From: Petunia secreta
Taxonomy: Eukaryota > Streptophyta > Magnoliopsida > Solanales > Solanaceae
Reading direction: 5' to 3'
NCBI GenBank assembly: GCA_029990175.1
Contig: JARKIP010000065.1
Span: forward strand, 29,552,501 to 29,616,500
Length of the DNA: 64,000 bases
The position numbers and the translations under genes were made by a program. How positions within the stretch are numbered: position 1 is the stretch's first letter; every line of letters begins with the position of its first letter. The notes under the pieces were generated by a model, which did not search any database, was not told the origin of the DNA, and was given only the letters and a program-made list of their open reading frames with translations. Below are positions 10,924 through 20,950 of the stretch, one piece after another.

Positions 10924-11954
10924 ATGGCGAGGACGCGAGCATCCTCAGCCAGGAGGGCTGCATCTTCTACACCCGCGTCTACGGGAGAGCCATCAGCACC
11001 TACGCAGCCGCCAGCTGCTAAGAAGACTCGGGCAGGTCGCCCGTCAGCCACTAGGCAGGACACAGCTATCCCTGCGGTGTCCGCAGCGACTCTGTCAGCA
11101 TCTATTCCCCCTGTGCCTGCTGTTGTGCCAGGCACCGTTGTGATCTCTTCAGAGGAGTATATGAGACTGATGGCCTTGTCTAGCCATCAGGTCCCTGTCA
11201 GAGATGATGTTGCAGCTCCTGTTTCGGCTCCTCAGCCGACCACACCTGTTATGAGCACACCTACTTCTGAGGCTGCTCCTGATCATATTGCCCAGCCTTC
11301 TGCTTCTGCTTCTGCTCCTCAGGCAGGTCCTGTTATTTCTACTCCTCCTATGTGCACTGAGGAGGTTGCCAAGAGGATAGAGTCATTCATGAAGCTTCAG
11401 CCTCCAGAGTTCGACGGTACCTCAGCTACATGTACTGCCCAGAGGTACATTCAGAAGTGTGAGAAGATTTTGACAGTTCTTGGTACTAGAGACACCTTAG
11501 GGGTGCAGTGTGCTTCTTTCAGATTATCGGGAGATGCGGAGACATGGTGGGTCTCCATGATGCGGCAGAGGTCTAGTGACCTCCCTCCTTTGTCTTGGGC
11601 TGAGTTCGTGTCTATGTTCATGAGCAGGTTCGTGCCCCAGAGCACGATGCTCAGAGGCGCGAGTTTGAGGGGTTGAGGCAGGGGAACCTGTCTGTTTCAG
11701 AGTATGACACCAGGTTCTTGTGGTTGTCTCAGTTTGCGTCGGCTATGGTGGCTCAGGAGAGGGACAAGGTCCTCCGGTTTGTTGAGGGTCTTCATCCCCA
11801 CTTGCAGGTAGTTGTTGCCCCTTATATGGGCAACAAGTCATATTTTGAGATAGTTGATGTGGCGCGACGGATGGAGGATATCTTCGCCAGGGCTGACGCG
11901 GAGAGGGCGGCCAAGAGATCGCGTCAGTCTGGTGGGTATAGTGGATCCGCTTAG
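10924..11954 (+). pseudogene. gag: gag of the Tekay-like element, capsid part, frameshifted
   Basis: The ATG at 10924 follows the leader and opens a frame starting MARTRASSARRAASS. A long Ala/Pro/Ser/Thr-rich N-terminal stretch is followed by the Retrotrans_gag capsid region (MKLQPPEFDGTSATCTAQRYI, GDAETWW, SWAEFVSMFMSRFVP, then EYDTRFLWLSQFA). Near 11640 a single-base loss shifts the reading frame: upstream codons are in one frame to 11676 and the capsid continues in the next frame from about 11640. A TAG at 11952-11954 then ends the second frame, where CAG (Gln) would be expected from the Gln/Arg-rich context. Downstream the same frame stays open with the zinc knuckle, so Gag and Pol were one polyprotein. 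Confidence 0.9.
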
Positions 11955-14723
11955 AGGGGTCAGGGTCATCAGGGCCGTTCTCAGTCTAGGCCCCAGGCTG
12001 CTGCTTTGCTTGCCCAGGATTTTTCTTCAGAGACCCCGAGGCCTCAGTCATCCCAGAGGCGGGGTGGCTCTTCGCAGTCTGGTCCGCCGCAGTGTGGGAG
12101 GTGCCATCAGAGGCATCATGGGAGGTGTTCGTCTGGAGGTGGTCATGGCAGAGGTGGTAGAGGCGGTAGAGGAGGTAGAGGTGATGGATGTTTTGAGTGT
12201 GGGTCTCCAAAGCACTATGTCAGGAGTTGCCCTTATGTTTCATCAGGTCGCCAGGGATCCGCAGCTATGGTACCATCTGGTCCTCAGGCCGCCAGGCCCG
12301 TTTCTCAGATTCCTCCTAGACAGCAGTCTCAGAGAGCTCCGGGTTCAGGAGGCTCGGCGCAGGTCTATGCTATGACTCGTCAGGATGCTGAGGCATCCAA
12401 TGATGTCATCACAAGTATTATTTCTGTCTGTGGCCGCGATGCTTATGCTCTTATTGATCCGGGGTCTACCTATTCGTATGTGTCGCCGGGATTTGCCCCT
12501 TGCTTGGGCAGGGATCTGGTCTTCTTAGATGATCCCTTTATGGTTGCCACCCCTGTCGGGTCTTCTATATGTGTAGATAGGGGTTATCGGCAGTGTATGA
12601 TCTCCATATGTGGTGTAGAGTCCTTAGTGGACCTGATGCTGCTCGATATGTCTGATTTCGATGTCATTATGGGCATGGTTTGGCTGGCTTCCTGTCATGC
12701 GACTTTGGATTGCCATGCCAAGTCCGTGACGATCGGGGCAGAGGGTGAGTCTCGGGTTGTATGGAGAGGTTCCAGGCCTTCTCCGAAGAGTAGGATCATT
12801 TCTTTCTTGGAGGCGCAGAGGATGATATCTAGTGGGTGCGAGGGATATATTGCTTCAGTTCGGGATGTCCGGGCAGAGGAGTTATCCCTTGATAGAGTTC
12901 TGGTTGTTTGTGAGTATCCGGATGTGTTTCCTGATGATTTGCCGGGTTTGCCGCCTATGCGGGAGATAGAGTTTTGCATTGATCTATTGCCAGGCACTCA
13001 GCCTAAATCTATTCCCCCGTATCGTATGGCTCCTGTTGAGTTGAGGGAGCTGAAGGAGCAGATTCAGGATTTGCTCGATAAGGGCTTCATTAGGCCCAGT
13101 GTGTCTCCATGGGGTGCCCCGGTATTATTTGTGAAGAAGAAGGATGGCTCTATGCGGATGTGTATTGATTACCGGCAGCTGAATAAGGTTACTATCAAGA
13201 ATAGGTATCCTTTGCCGCGTATTGATGATTTGTTTGATCAGCTTCAGGGTGCTACCTTCTTCTCGAAGATTGATTTGAGGTCGGGGTATCATCAGTTGAG
13301 GATTCAGTCCGAGGACGTTTCCAAGACTGCTTTTTGTACCCGATATGGCCACTATGAGTTTCTGGTGATGTCTTTCGGGCTTACGAATGCCCCAGCTGCT
13401 TTCATGGATCTGATGAACCGAGTGTTCAAGGCCTACCTTGACTCCTTCGTCATTGTGTTTATCGATGATATCTTGGTTTATTCGAGGAGCAGGGAGGAGC
13501 ATGAGCAGCATTTGAGAGTTGTTCTTCGGACTCTGAGGGATCAGCAGTTGTATGCCAAATTCTCCAAGTGTGAATTTTGGCTCAGTTCTGTATCTTTCCT
13601 AGGTCACATGGTGACCAAGGATGGGGTGTGTGTTGATCCGAAGAAGATAGAGGCCGTTCAGAGTTGGCCTAGGCCTACTTCTCCTACAGAGATTCAGAGT
13701 TTCTTAGGTTTGGCAGGTTATTATCGGCGGTTCGTCGAGGGGTTTTCTTCTATTTCAGCACCTCTGACGAAGTTGACCCAGAAGAATGTTCCTTTCCTGT
13801 GGTCCGATGCCCGTGAGTCTAGCTTTCAGAAGCTTAAGACTCTGTTGACTTCAACGCCAGTGTTGGCCTTGCATAGTGGATCCGGGGGATTCACCGTATA
13901 TTGTGATGCTTCGGGTGTTGGCCTGGGTAGCGTTCTGATGCAGGAGGGTAAGGTGATAGCTTATGCCTCGAAACAGCTGAAGGTCCATGAGAAGAATTAT
14001 CCTGTCCATGATTTGGAGCTGTTAGCTGTCGTGTTTGCACTGAAGTTGTGGAGGCACTATCTTTATGGCGAGCCATGTGAGGTATTCACCGATCATAAAA
14101 GTCTCCAGTACTTGTTCACTCAGAAGGACTTGAACGGGAGACAGCGCCGCTGGTTAGAGCTGCTGAAGGATTATGATCTTTCTATCCGGTATCATCCCGG
14201 AAAGGCTAATGTTGTAGCCGATGCCTTGAGTAGGAAGTCCATAGGTAGCCTCGCCTATCTTGATGCTGATATGAGGCCGTTGGCCCGTGAGTTGCAGGCT
14301 TTGTCCATTAGTGGGGTTCGGTTTGATGATTTTGTTCCAGGCCGGGTGCTTGCATATGTGGGGTCTCAGTCGTCTTTAGCTTCCCAGATTCGGGAAAGGC
14401 AGTTCGAGGATCCTTATCTGAAAGATCTCCGGGACAGGGTCCTGAGTGGGGGAGTGTCCTCGTTCGTGATTGGTGATGATGGTGCTTTGCGGCTTAACGG
14501 CCGGGTATGTGTTCCAGCCATTGTGGAGCTGAGGCAGATGATTTTGGCAGAGGCTCACAGTTCGAGATATTCCATTCATCCGGGTACTGCGAAGATGTAT
14601 CATGATCTTCGAGAGCTGTATTGGTGGAAAGGGATGAAGAGGGATGTTGCTGATTATGTCTCTCGGTGTTTGAATTGCCAGCAGGTGAAGTATGAGCACC
14701 GGAGGCCAGCCAGGGTGACCTAG
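11955..14723 (+). pseudogene. pol: gag-pol of the Tekay-like element: zinc knuckle, protease, reverse transcriptase, RNase H, integrase N-terminus
   Basis: Continuous open frame of about 920 codons. A Gly/Arg-rich stretch leads to a CCHC zinc knuckle ([14 protein letters not shown], near 12189). The aspartic protease has [10 protein letters not shown] (active Asp codon 12456). Reverse transcriptase shows [31 protein letters not shown], the polymerase motif FIDDIL (Asp pair at 13464-13469) and FLGHMV. RNase H starts at [10 protein letters not shown] with the catalytic TDHKSL block and ends VVADALSRK. The integrase zinc finger has HH ([10 protein letters not shown]) and CC (CLNCQQ). The frame is closed by TAG at 14721-14723, in phase with the rest of integrase. 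Apart from that stop, the catalytic residues seen here are intact. Confidence 0.95.
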
Positions 14724-15803
14724 TCTATGCCCATTCTCGAGTGGAAGTGGGAGCAGATCACTATGGATTTCGTAGTTGGTTTGCCGCTGACCGTGGGTAA
14801 GCATGATTCGGTGTGGGTAGTAGTTGATCGACTGACGAAGTCGGCTCACTTCATTCCAGTGAGGACTACTTATACCTCGGAGCGTCTGGCTCGTATCTTC
14901 ATTGAGCAGATTGTGAGATTGCATGGTGCTCCTGTTTCTATCATTTCTGACCGAGGTGCTCAGTTCACAGCTCAGTTTTGGAGATCTTTTCAGAGAGAGC
15001 TGGGTACTCGGGTCGATCTCAGCACTGCATTTCACCCGCAGACTGATGGCCAGTCTAAGCGGACCATTCAGATCCTCGAGGATATGTTGAGGGCGTGTGC
15101 TATTGATTTTGGAGGCCATTGGGATAGCCATTTGCCGCTAGCAGAGTTTGCGTATAATAATAGCTATCAGGCTTCTATCCAGATGGCTCCGTTTGAGGCA
15201 TTGTATGGTCGGAGATGTCGCTCGCCTATCGGTTGGTTCGAGTCTGGTGAGGTCCAGGTGTTGAGGCCCGATTTGGTGCAGCAGACCTTAGATAAGGTCC
15301 GGGTTATTCAGGATCGACTCCGCACGGCTCAGAGCCGGCAGATATCGTATGCAGATCGGAGGCGGAGAGATCTTGAGTTCATGGTTGGGGACCGGGTATT
15401 CCTCAGAGTGTCGCCCATGAAGGGTGTTATGAGATTTGGGAAGAAAGGCAAGCTCAGTCCTAGGTTCATTGGGCCTTTTGAGATATTGGAGCGCGTTGGC
15501 GCCGTTGCTTATAGACTGGCTTTGCCTCCCTCTCTGTCTGTTCATCTGGTGGTCCATGTGTCCATGCTCCGGAAGTATGTTCACGATCTGTCTCATGTGA
15601 TCGATATGGCTTCCGTGGAGGTAGATGGCGACTTAGCTTATTCGGAGGAGCCTATTGCTATTGTGGCTAGAGAGGTCCGTAAGATGAGATCGAAGGTGAT
15701 CCCGCTTGTGAGAGTTCAGTGGGGGCATCACTCCATTGCCGAGGTCACTTGGGAGCTTGAGTCCGAGATGCGTGAGAGGCATCCGCGCTTGTTCGATGAG
15801 TAA
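14724..15803 (+). pseudogene. pol: pol of the Tekay-like element: integrase core and chromodomain-like tail
   Basis: Same frame as the preceding segment, separated only by the amber codon. Integrase core: first Asp in MDFVVGLP (14766), second Asp in ISDRGAQF (14949), then 35 residues later Lys (AAG, 15057) in TDGQSKRTIQ where the family has the catalytic Glu of the D,D-35-E triad. AYNNSYQ and PFEALYGRRCRSP follow, then the GPFEIL and HVSMLRKYV blocks. The C-terminus (EEPIAIVAREVRKMR, VQWGHHS, EVTWELESEM) is the chromodomain-like tail of Tekay/Del elements, which is thought to guide integration to heterochromatin. The stop at 15801-15803 is natural. Integrase activity should be lost by the Glu-to-Lys change even if the amber is read through. 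Confidence 0.93.
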
Positions 15804-15960
15804 GGTATGAAATCGTTGTATTTTCTAAGCCTGAATTTGCATTTTTAAGTTTTATTGATTTCGGGTGGTACCGAGGGGTCCTCGAAATCTGTGCCAGCTC
15901 CGTGGCTAGTGTGTGGATCCTACCTTAGACTTAGGCTCGTCCGAGGACGGCCGAGAGTCT

Positions 15961-15973
15961 AAGTGGGGGAGAA
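15961..15973 (+). other. Polypurine tract of the Tekay-like element
   Basis: AAGTGGGGGAGAA lies immediately before the 3' LTR start TGTAACGACC. It is the expected RNase H-resistant primer for plus-strand DNA. Confidence 0.92.
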
Positions 15974-18807
15974 TGTAACGACCCTCAAATAGTCGTTACG
16001 GGATCCGGGATCTCGATTTGCGTGTCGACAGTCCCAAAAGCTCCGTTAGGTCATTTATGACCCGTCTGTGAAATCTGAGTCGAAACGGAGTCCGTTTGAT
16101 AGGTTTTCGAGAAAAGGATCCGTTTATGAAATTTCGGAAAGGAATTTGGGGTTTCAATGGGTCGTTTTGAGTAAACGAACCCCGATGGAAAATCCGAGCG
16201 CACCGTTAGGTCCGTCTCGTCATTTATGATATGTAGCAACCTTCAAAATGGAAAACGGACCTCGTTTGATAGGACTTTTGATAAAGTCCCCGTTTCGGAA
16301 GTTTAAAAGAGTTAAAAGAGATTTCCGAGCTCGATTTGAGCAAATGAGCTCCGATGAGAGATCCGAAAGTTCCGTTAGGTTCGTATAGTCATTTGTGACT
16401 TGTAGCAACTTTCGGAATTGGATTCCGAGGTCGTTTGATTAAATTTCGCTATTTTGGCGAAGGTCGAAAATTGAACCTTTGTCGTGGGACCCACTTTTTG
16501 AGTTCTGGAGGTCCGAATTGAGTTCCGTCTTGACGAGCATGTCACCCAAGTATTTTATGGCTTGTGTGCAAAATTTGGGATCATTCCGAGCTTCGTAGGG
16601 TCCCGTTTTGCCCCTAAAACAGTAGAAAATCTGGTGCGACTTTTCTGTTCTGTTTTGGCGCAAACAGCCGGATAAAAGCTGATTTTCCGGCCAATCCGTA
16701 AGGAATTAGGAAAAACTCGAAACATGTAAGTTGTAGCCCTTTGAGTTGTGGTTCTAATGGCACTGGTTTCAGGTCATTTGGACATTCCTGTAAAAAGTTA
16801 TGATTTTTTTCAAAAGAAGCTGTCACAGAGGCAAAAACTGCTATAAAAAGGCCATTTCGGGCCATTTCGGTTCATAACTTATAAAAATCATTTGGTGAGC
16901 TCTTGAGGCGATTTTTGGGTATTTCTTGAAGACCCAATCATACTTACACTTAAGGTAAGCCCTTTTAATCCATCTTTATGTTGATTAACACAAGAATCAA
17001 AGGGTTGATTCTTGGAAATGGGTTAGAATCCTAGATTCTTAAGAATTGGGGAAAGACATCGAGCAAGGCTCGCATGTGGAATCTAAGTGTACTTTTGGAC
17101 TCACGGGAGCGTGGGGAGTCCGGAAAAGTACATTTTGTAAATTTAGGGCTCGGCCCTACCCGGGGGCATTTTGGTAATTTTTACCCTAGGATGCCTATAG
17201 GCTTAAATAGCTATAATTGAGCACTCGTATGTGCTATATCTTGTCTTAATAGACCTAGTGGAGAGTCCTTCACGGACAAGGCGAGCGGGAAAGCAGATTC
17301 TTCCCGGCATTTGAGCCCGAATTTCGAGGTAAGTGAGACTTGACCTCTATTGTGCTTGTGGACTCTTCCTTCATGCTAGTATGCTTCATGTACGCATATA
17401 TATATATACCTAACAATGGTTAGGATTGATGATGTGAATTACTTGCTATTATTGTTTGTTATAAATAGCGAGATTGTGACTCGACCGAGTTATGTGCCGG
17501 TCTAAACGCTACGTCGAGGTAGCTTAAATTTATATCGTAGTAACGCTTGCTACGCCATGCTTAGATAGCAAGAACTTGGGACATGGCCGAGGATGTTGCC
17601 GGTATGTCATGATAAATGTCTTGCCGAGGATTTTGCCGGCTTTTGTATGATATTGGTACTTGATTTGTTCACGTGCCGGGTTGGGTAGTGCTTTCTATAC
17701 ATAACCTTGGGTTGGACGACATGGGAGTAGGGATTGTACCCCCAAACTGTGGTCGGGTTAACCTTCGCCTTACGTTCAGCTAGCATAACCAACCTGGGTT
17801 ACAGTGACTGTGAAATATTATCGTTATTAATATTTCTGTTATTATATCTGTTATTGTTATTAATGTCGTGGATATTAATACTGTTAGAGGGACACTTGAC
17901 AGGGGGTGTGATGTCGCCTATACTATGAGATGTGTCACACTTGACAGGGGGTGTGGTGTGGACACTTGATCTTTGAGATGTGACACACTTGACAGGGGGT
18001 GTGGTGTGGTCACTTGATTTATTGAGATACGACGCACTTGACAGGGGGTGTGGTGCGATCGTAGACAGATTTGAGATGAGCCAACGACTACGGGTCGTTG
18101 GTCTACTTATTCATGATTGTGATAGTGACTTCGGGTCACGGTATATGGTTGATACTTAGTAGTGGTGTTGCTAGTCCATCGTAGGTCTAGGTTAGTCGGC
18201 ACGGGAGTAGAGATTGGACCTCCAAACCGCCGCTGAGTTGACCTATGCCTTACGTTGGATGGGCATAATCCTTGAGACTTCTGGTTACTACTTGTGTGTA
18301 TGGAATGTGTTACATCTATTTGTGATTTCACTACTTTATTGTATGATTACTATAGTATGTTGTTGCTTATGATGCATGTAGCGACTTGTCCCGCAAGGGT
18401 ACCTTAGCGGGCCTGTCGGTGATCTTACTGGGCTTCGGCTCATAACTTACTCTGCTACGTGTGCAGGTCCTTCATCCAGTCAGCAGCCCGGACGTTAGCG
18501 GTTCCCGAGGCTTCTGAGACTTTTGATTGAGGTGAGCCGACCACACAGACCGTGGTGGCATACCGCCGGAGTCACTTAGAGATAGGACTCAGATTTCTTT
18601 GATGTATATTCATACTTTATTGAGTCACTCTTAGAATGCTCCAATTCTTTTGTGAATATATTCTTTTGGACTTCACCCTTTTATATTTATATATCCATTT
18701 ATGATCTTTTCACATTATTGTTCTTTTCCGCATCTTGTTTCATTGGTTCGCCTAGGCAAATGTTGTTTAGGTGCCATCACGAGCCCCTTGGAAATTGGGT
18801 CGGGACA
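15974..18807 (+). repeat. 3' LTR of the Tekay-like element
   Basis: 2834 bp, ending GGGTCGGGACA, where the 5' LTR has GTGACA. It is followed by the CATAG target duplication. Differences from the 5' LTR are concentrated in the first kilobase. The TATA box, the hairpin array and the diverged repeat pair are all present. Confidence 0.95.
17888..18062 (+). repeat. Four-hairpin array, 3' LTR copy
   Basis: Same array as in the 5' LTR. Loops are unchanged. Units 2-4 keep every stem pair. Unit 1 has lost the innermost pair, with ATGTC (17911-17915) in place of GTGTC opposite GACAC (17891-17895). Confidence 0.85.
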
Positions 18808-18812
18808 CATAG

Positions 18813-19391
18813 CTAATCAAATTAGCAAGCTAGCATTGCCACTAACTCAGCAACAAGTGCAATCAGTTAAATAAGTGCAGTAGTTTCAAAGTTTTTGTGA
18901 GGTATGTGGACAAGATCATGCTACTGATGTTTTCCCCTCCAATCCAGAGTCTGTTTATTACGTGTGGAATAAAAATAGGTCTCAGGGACAAAATAAAACC
19001 AGTTTGGTAATAGCTACAATCCTAATTCACGAAACCATCCTGGTTTCTCTTGGAGTGATAATCAAGCTGCTCAAGGTAATACGAGATCTCAGAATAACTA
19101 CCAGAATTCACATCCTCAGTCTCAACCACAGCAGTCAAACTGTTCAGTTGAAGAGTTGATAAAGCAGATGTTAGCAGGCCAGCAGAGAATTATAGCTGAC
19201 AATGCAGCTCAGGCACAGGTCATAAAGGATCTTACTACTGCTCAAAAAGACCTTGAACGCCAAATGGGGCAGTTAGCTGGAGCAGAAAATTCTAGAGCAC
19301 ATGGAGCACTTCCTGGTAATGTTGAATCGAATCCAAATCTAAAGGGAGTGGAGCACTGTCTTGCTATAACTCTAGCCAAGGGTGAAGATTG
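18813..19391 (+). pseudogene. gag: gag of the Athila-like element, C-terminal part (nucleocapsid and linker)
   Basis: The frame interrupted at 7885 resumes after the second CATAG. It encodes a degenerate Athila nucleocapsid: CEVCGQDHATDVFPSNPESV, where the last Cys of the CCHC knuckle is replaced by Phe. A Gln/Asn-rich segment follows, then the coiled-coil-like block from 19156 (VEELIKQMLAGQQRI, AQAQVIKDLTTAQKDLERQMG) and LPGNVESNPN, a standard Athila gag signature. At least one frameshift lies between the knuckle and 19156 and stops are present. The frame closes with TGA at 19390-19392. Confidence 0.85.
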
Positions 19392-20329
19392 ATGGCCAGA
19401 ACTGAGGAGAAGGAGCAACTTAAAGCAGCGGAAGTTGAAAAAGTGGAGAAAGTAAAGAAGAAAGAAGAGAAAAAGGAGGCACCTCTACCGCCCCCACCAT
19501 TCCCACAGAGACTTCAACCATCAAAGGATATGGCTCAATTTCAGAAATTTATGAGTATGATGAAAGAGCTTCAGGTTAACATCCCTTTAACTGATGTGTT
19601 TGAACTGATGTCGTCTTTTGTGAAGTTCCTAAAAAAAATTCTAGTAAAGAAGAGAAATCCACAAGATATTGATACAATTGAGTTGACGGAGGAGTGTAGT
19701 ACAATCCTGAGCAAATTACCTCCAAAACTTCAAGATCCTGGGAGGTTTACTATTCCTTGCACTATTGGTGGTCATAATATTTCTGGTGCACTGTGTGATC
19801 TGGGGGCAGCATAAATCTCATGCCTCTATCTGTCTATAAAAGGTTAGGCCTAGGAGAAATGAAGCCTACTTCAGTTACTCTTAAGATGGCGGATGGATCA
19901 CTCACTTGCCCCGATGGTAAGGCGAAGGATGTGTTGATTAGAGTTGGGAGGTTTACGTTATCTGTTGATTTCATTATCCTTGACTATGAAGAGGATTGAG
20001 AAGCTCCAATAATTTTGGGAAGACCGTTCTTAGTCATCTCGAAGGCAATTATTGACATGGAACTTGGGGAGATGACTGTTAGAGCGTATGGAGAAAAGGT
20101 TACTTTCAAGGTTTATAATGAAAAGGATCATATGGCTAAAGTTGAAGAGTGTTCTTTGATAGAATGTGTCAGACGAGAACATGAAAGTAAACCAAAAGAG
20201 GTGTTTGAGCGGAATGTAGACCAAAGTGACCACGACACAATAATTGACAAGTTGAAGGAAAATTCTCTTAAAGCAAGGAAGAAGACAAAAGTTCGTCGTA
20301 AGAAGAGGAGACGTAAATGCTTGAAGTGA
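19389..20329 (+). pseudogene. Athila-like aspartic protease region with basic C-terminus
   Basis: The segment begins with a Glu/Lys-rich linker and the PPPPFPQRLQPSK block, then FQKFMSMMKELQVNIPL, IPCTIGG and ALCDLGA, the protease active-site loop (Asp codon near 19797). A one-base loss right after it (near 19805) shifts the frame. A TGA near 19997 interrupts the continuation, which still shows GRPFL and AIIDMELGEM. The last frame (20015-20329) ends in a strongly basic tail, ARKKTKVRRKKRRRKCLK, and a stop. In autonomous Athila elements reverse transcriptase would follow; here only noncoding DNA follows. The tail could act as a nucleic-acid-binding or nuclear signal, which is speculation. Confidence 0.85.
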
Positions 20330-20342
20330 GCTTAAAAGTGTT

Positions 20343-20494
20343 GTCGTGCCACGACGTTAACTAAGGCGCTTCACGGGAGGAACCCGAGCTTTGTATGTAA
20401 ACGCACAAATAAAAGAAAAAAATACAAAAAGAACAAAATACAAAAAGAGTCGTGCTGCGACGTTAAATCAAGCGCTTGTTGGGAGGCAACCCAA
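20343..20494 (+). other. Duplicated post-stop structured motif of the Athila-like element
   Basis: Two direct copies, 20343-20386 and 20449-20494. Each has hairpin A (GTCGTG-C-CACGAC, and GTCG-TGCTG-CGAC in copy 2), then a GTTAA...AAGGCGCTT-like linker, then hairpin B. Hairpin B is CGGG-AGGAA-CCCG in copy 1 and TTGGG-AGGCAA-CCCAA in copy 2, so a stem pair changes while pairing is kept. Copy 1 starts 13 nt after the stop at 20329. The same motif is in the small reversed element at 42700-42745, also 13 nt after a stop codon. Confidence 0.75.
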
Positions 20495-20602
20495 TTTTTG
20501 TTGTTTTCGTCATTTTATTTGTTTAGTATTACATAGTTTCTCGTTGGTTTTGCAGGGCTCGGGATTTTCGAATGCTTGAGTGGATCATAAGTTCAAAATT
20601 TT

Positions 20603-20950
20603 GAACGCCACGGTCAAGGCGTAGCTCCCTCTACGGCTTAGCAACAAACAGTGGATGAAAAAATTTTGAATGACATGGCCTTGCGTCGCGTACGCTGTGG
20701 CAAGAAACAAACAGTGGGCGCGAAATTCTTCCACGCCGTAAGCTTGCCTCGCGTCCCTGTAGCGTGGCTAAAACAGTGAGTACAAGATATGCTCACGCTA
20801 TAAGCTTGCCTCGCATTCCTGTAGCGTGGCGTGAGAAAAACTTCTCCACGTCGTAAGCTTGCGTCGCTTAGCTGTGGCATCGAACAAACAATGCGTAAGA
20901 GTTTTGGACGTGCCATAGGCAGGCGCCGCACCCCTTACAGCAGCGCAGGT
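20603..20950 (+). repeat. Degenerate tandem hairpin modules, GC-richer
   Basis: About five modules of 60-90 bp, each with a GTAAGCTTGCCTCGC-like centre between inverted arms such as CCACGC...GCGTGG (about 20728-20768) and CACGCTA...TAGCGTG (about 20792-20830). Later units are decayed. They interrupt AT-rich surroundings and give a local GC rise. Confidence 0.6.

Larger units (their letters stand above)
7886..18807 (+). mobile_element. Tekay/Del-like chromovirus, nearly complete, inserted in Athila gag
   Basis: LTRs of 2830 and 2834 bp flank a full gag-pol in the order Gag, zinc knuckle, protease, reverse transcriptase, RNase H, integrase, chromodomain-like tail. The target duplication is CATAG (7881-7885 and 18808-18812). 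A tRNA-iMet primer site and a polypurine tract are present. By eye the LTRs differ at roughly 50-60 positions, about 2%, so insertion is fairly recent. Coding is broken by one frameshift (near 11640), two amber codons (11952 and 14721) and an integrase active-site change (15057). The C-terminal wording and tRNA-iMet site support Tekay/Del. Confidence 0.93.
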
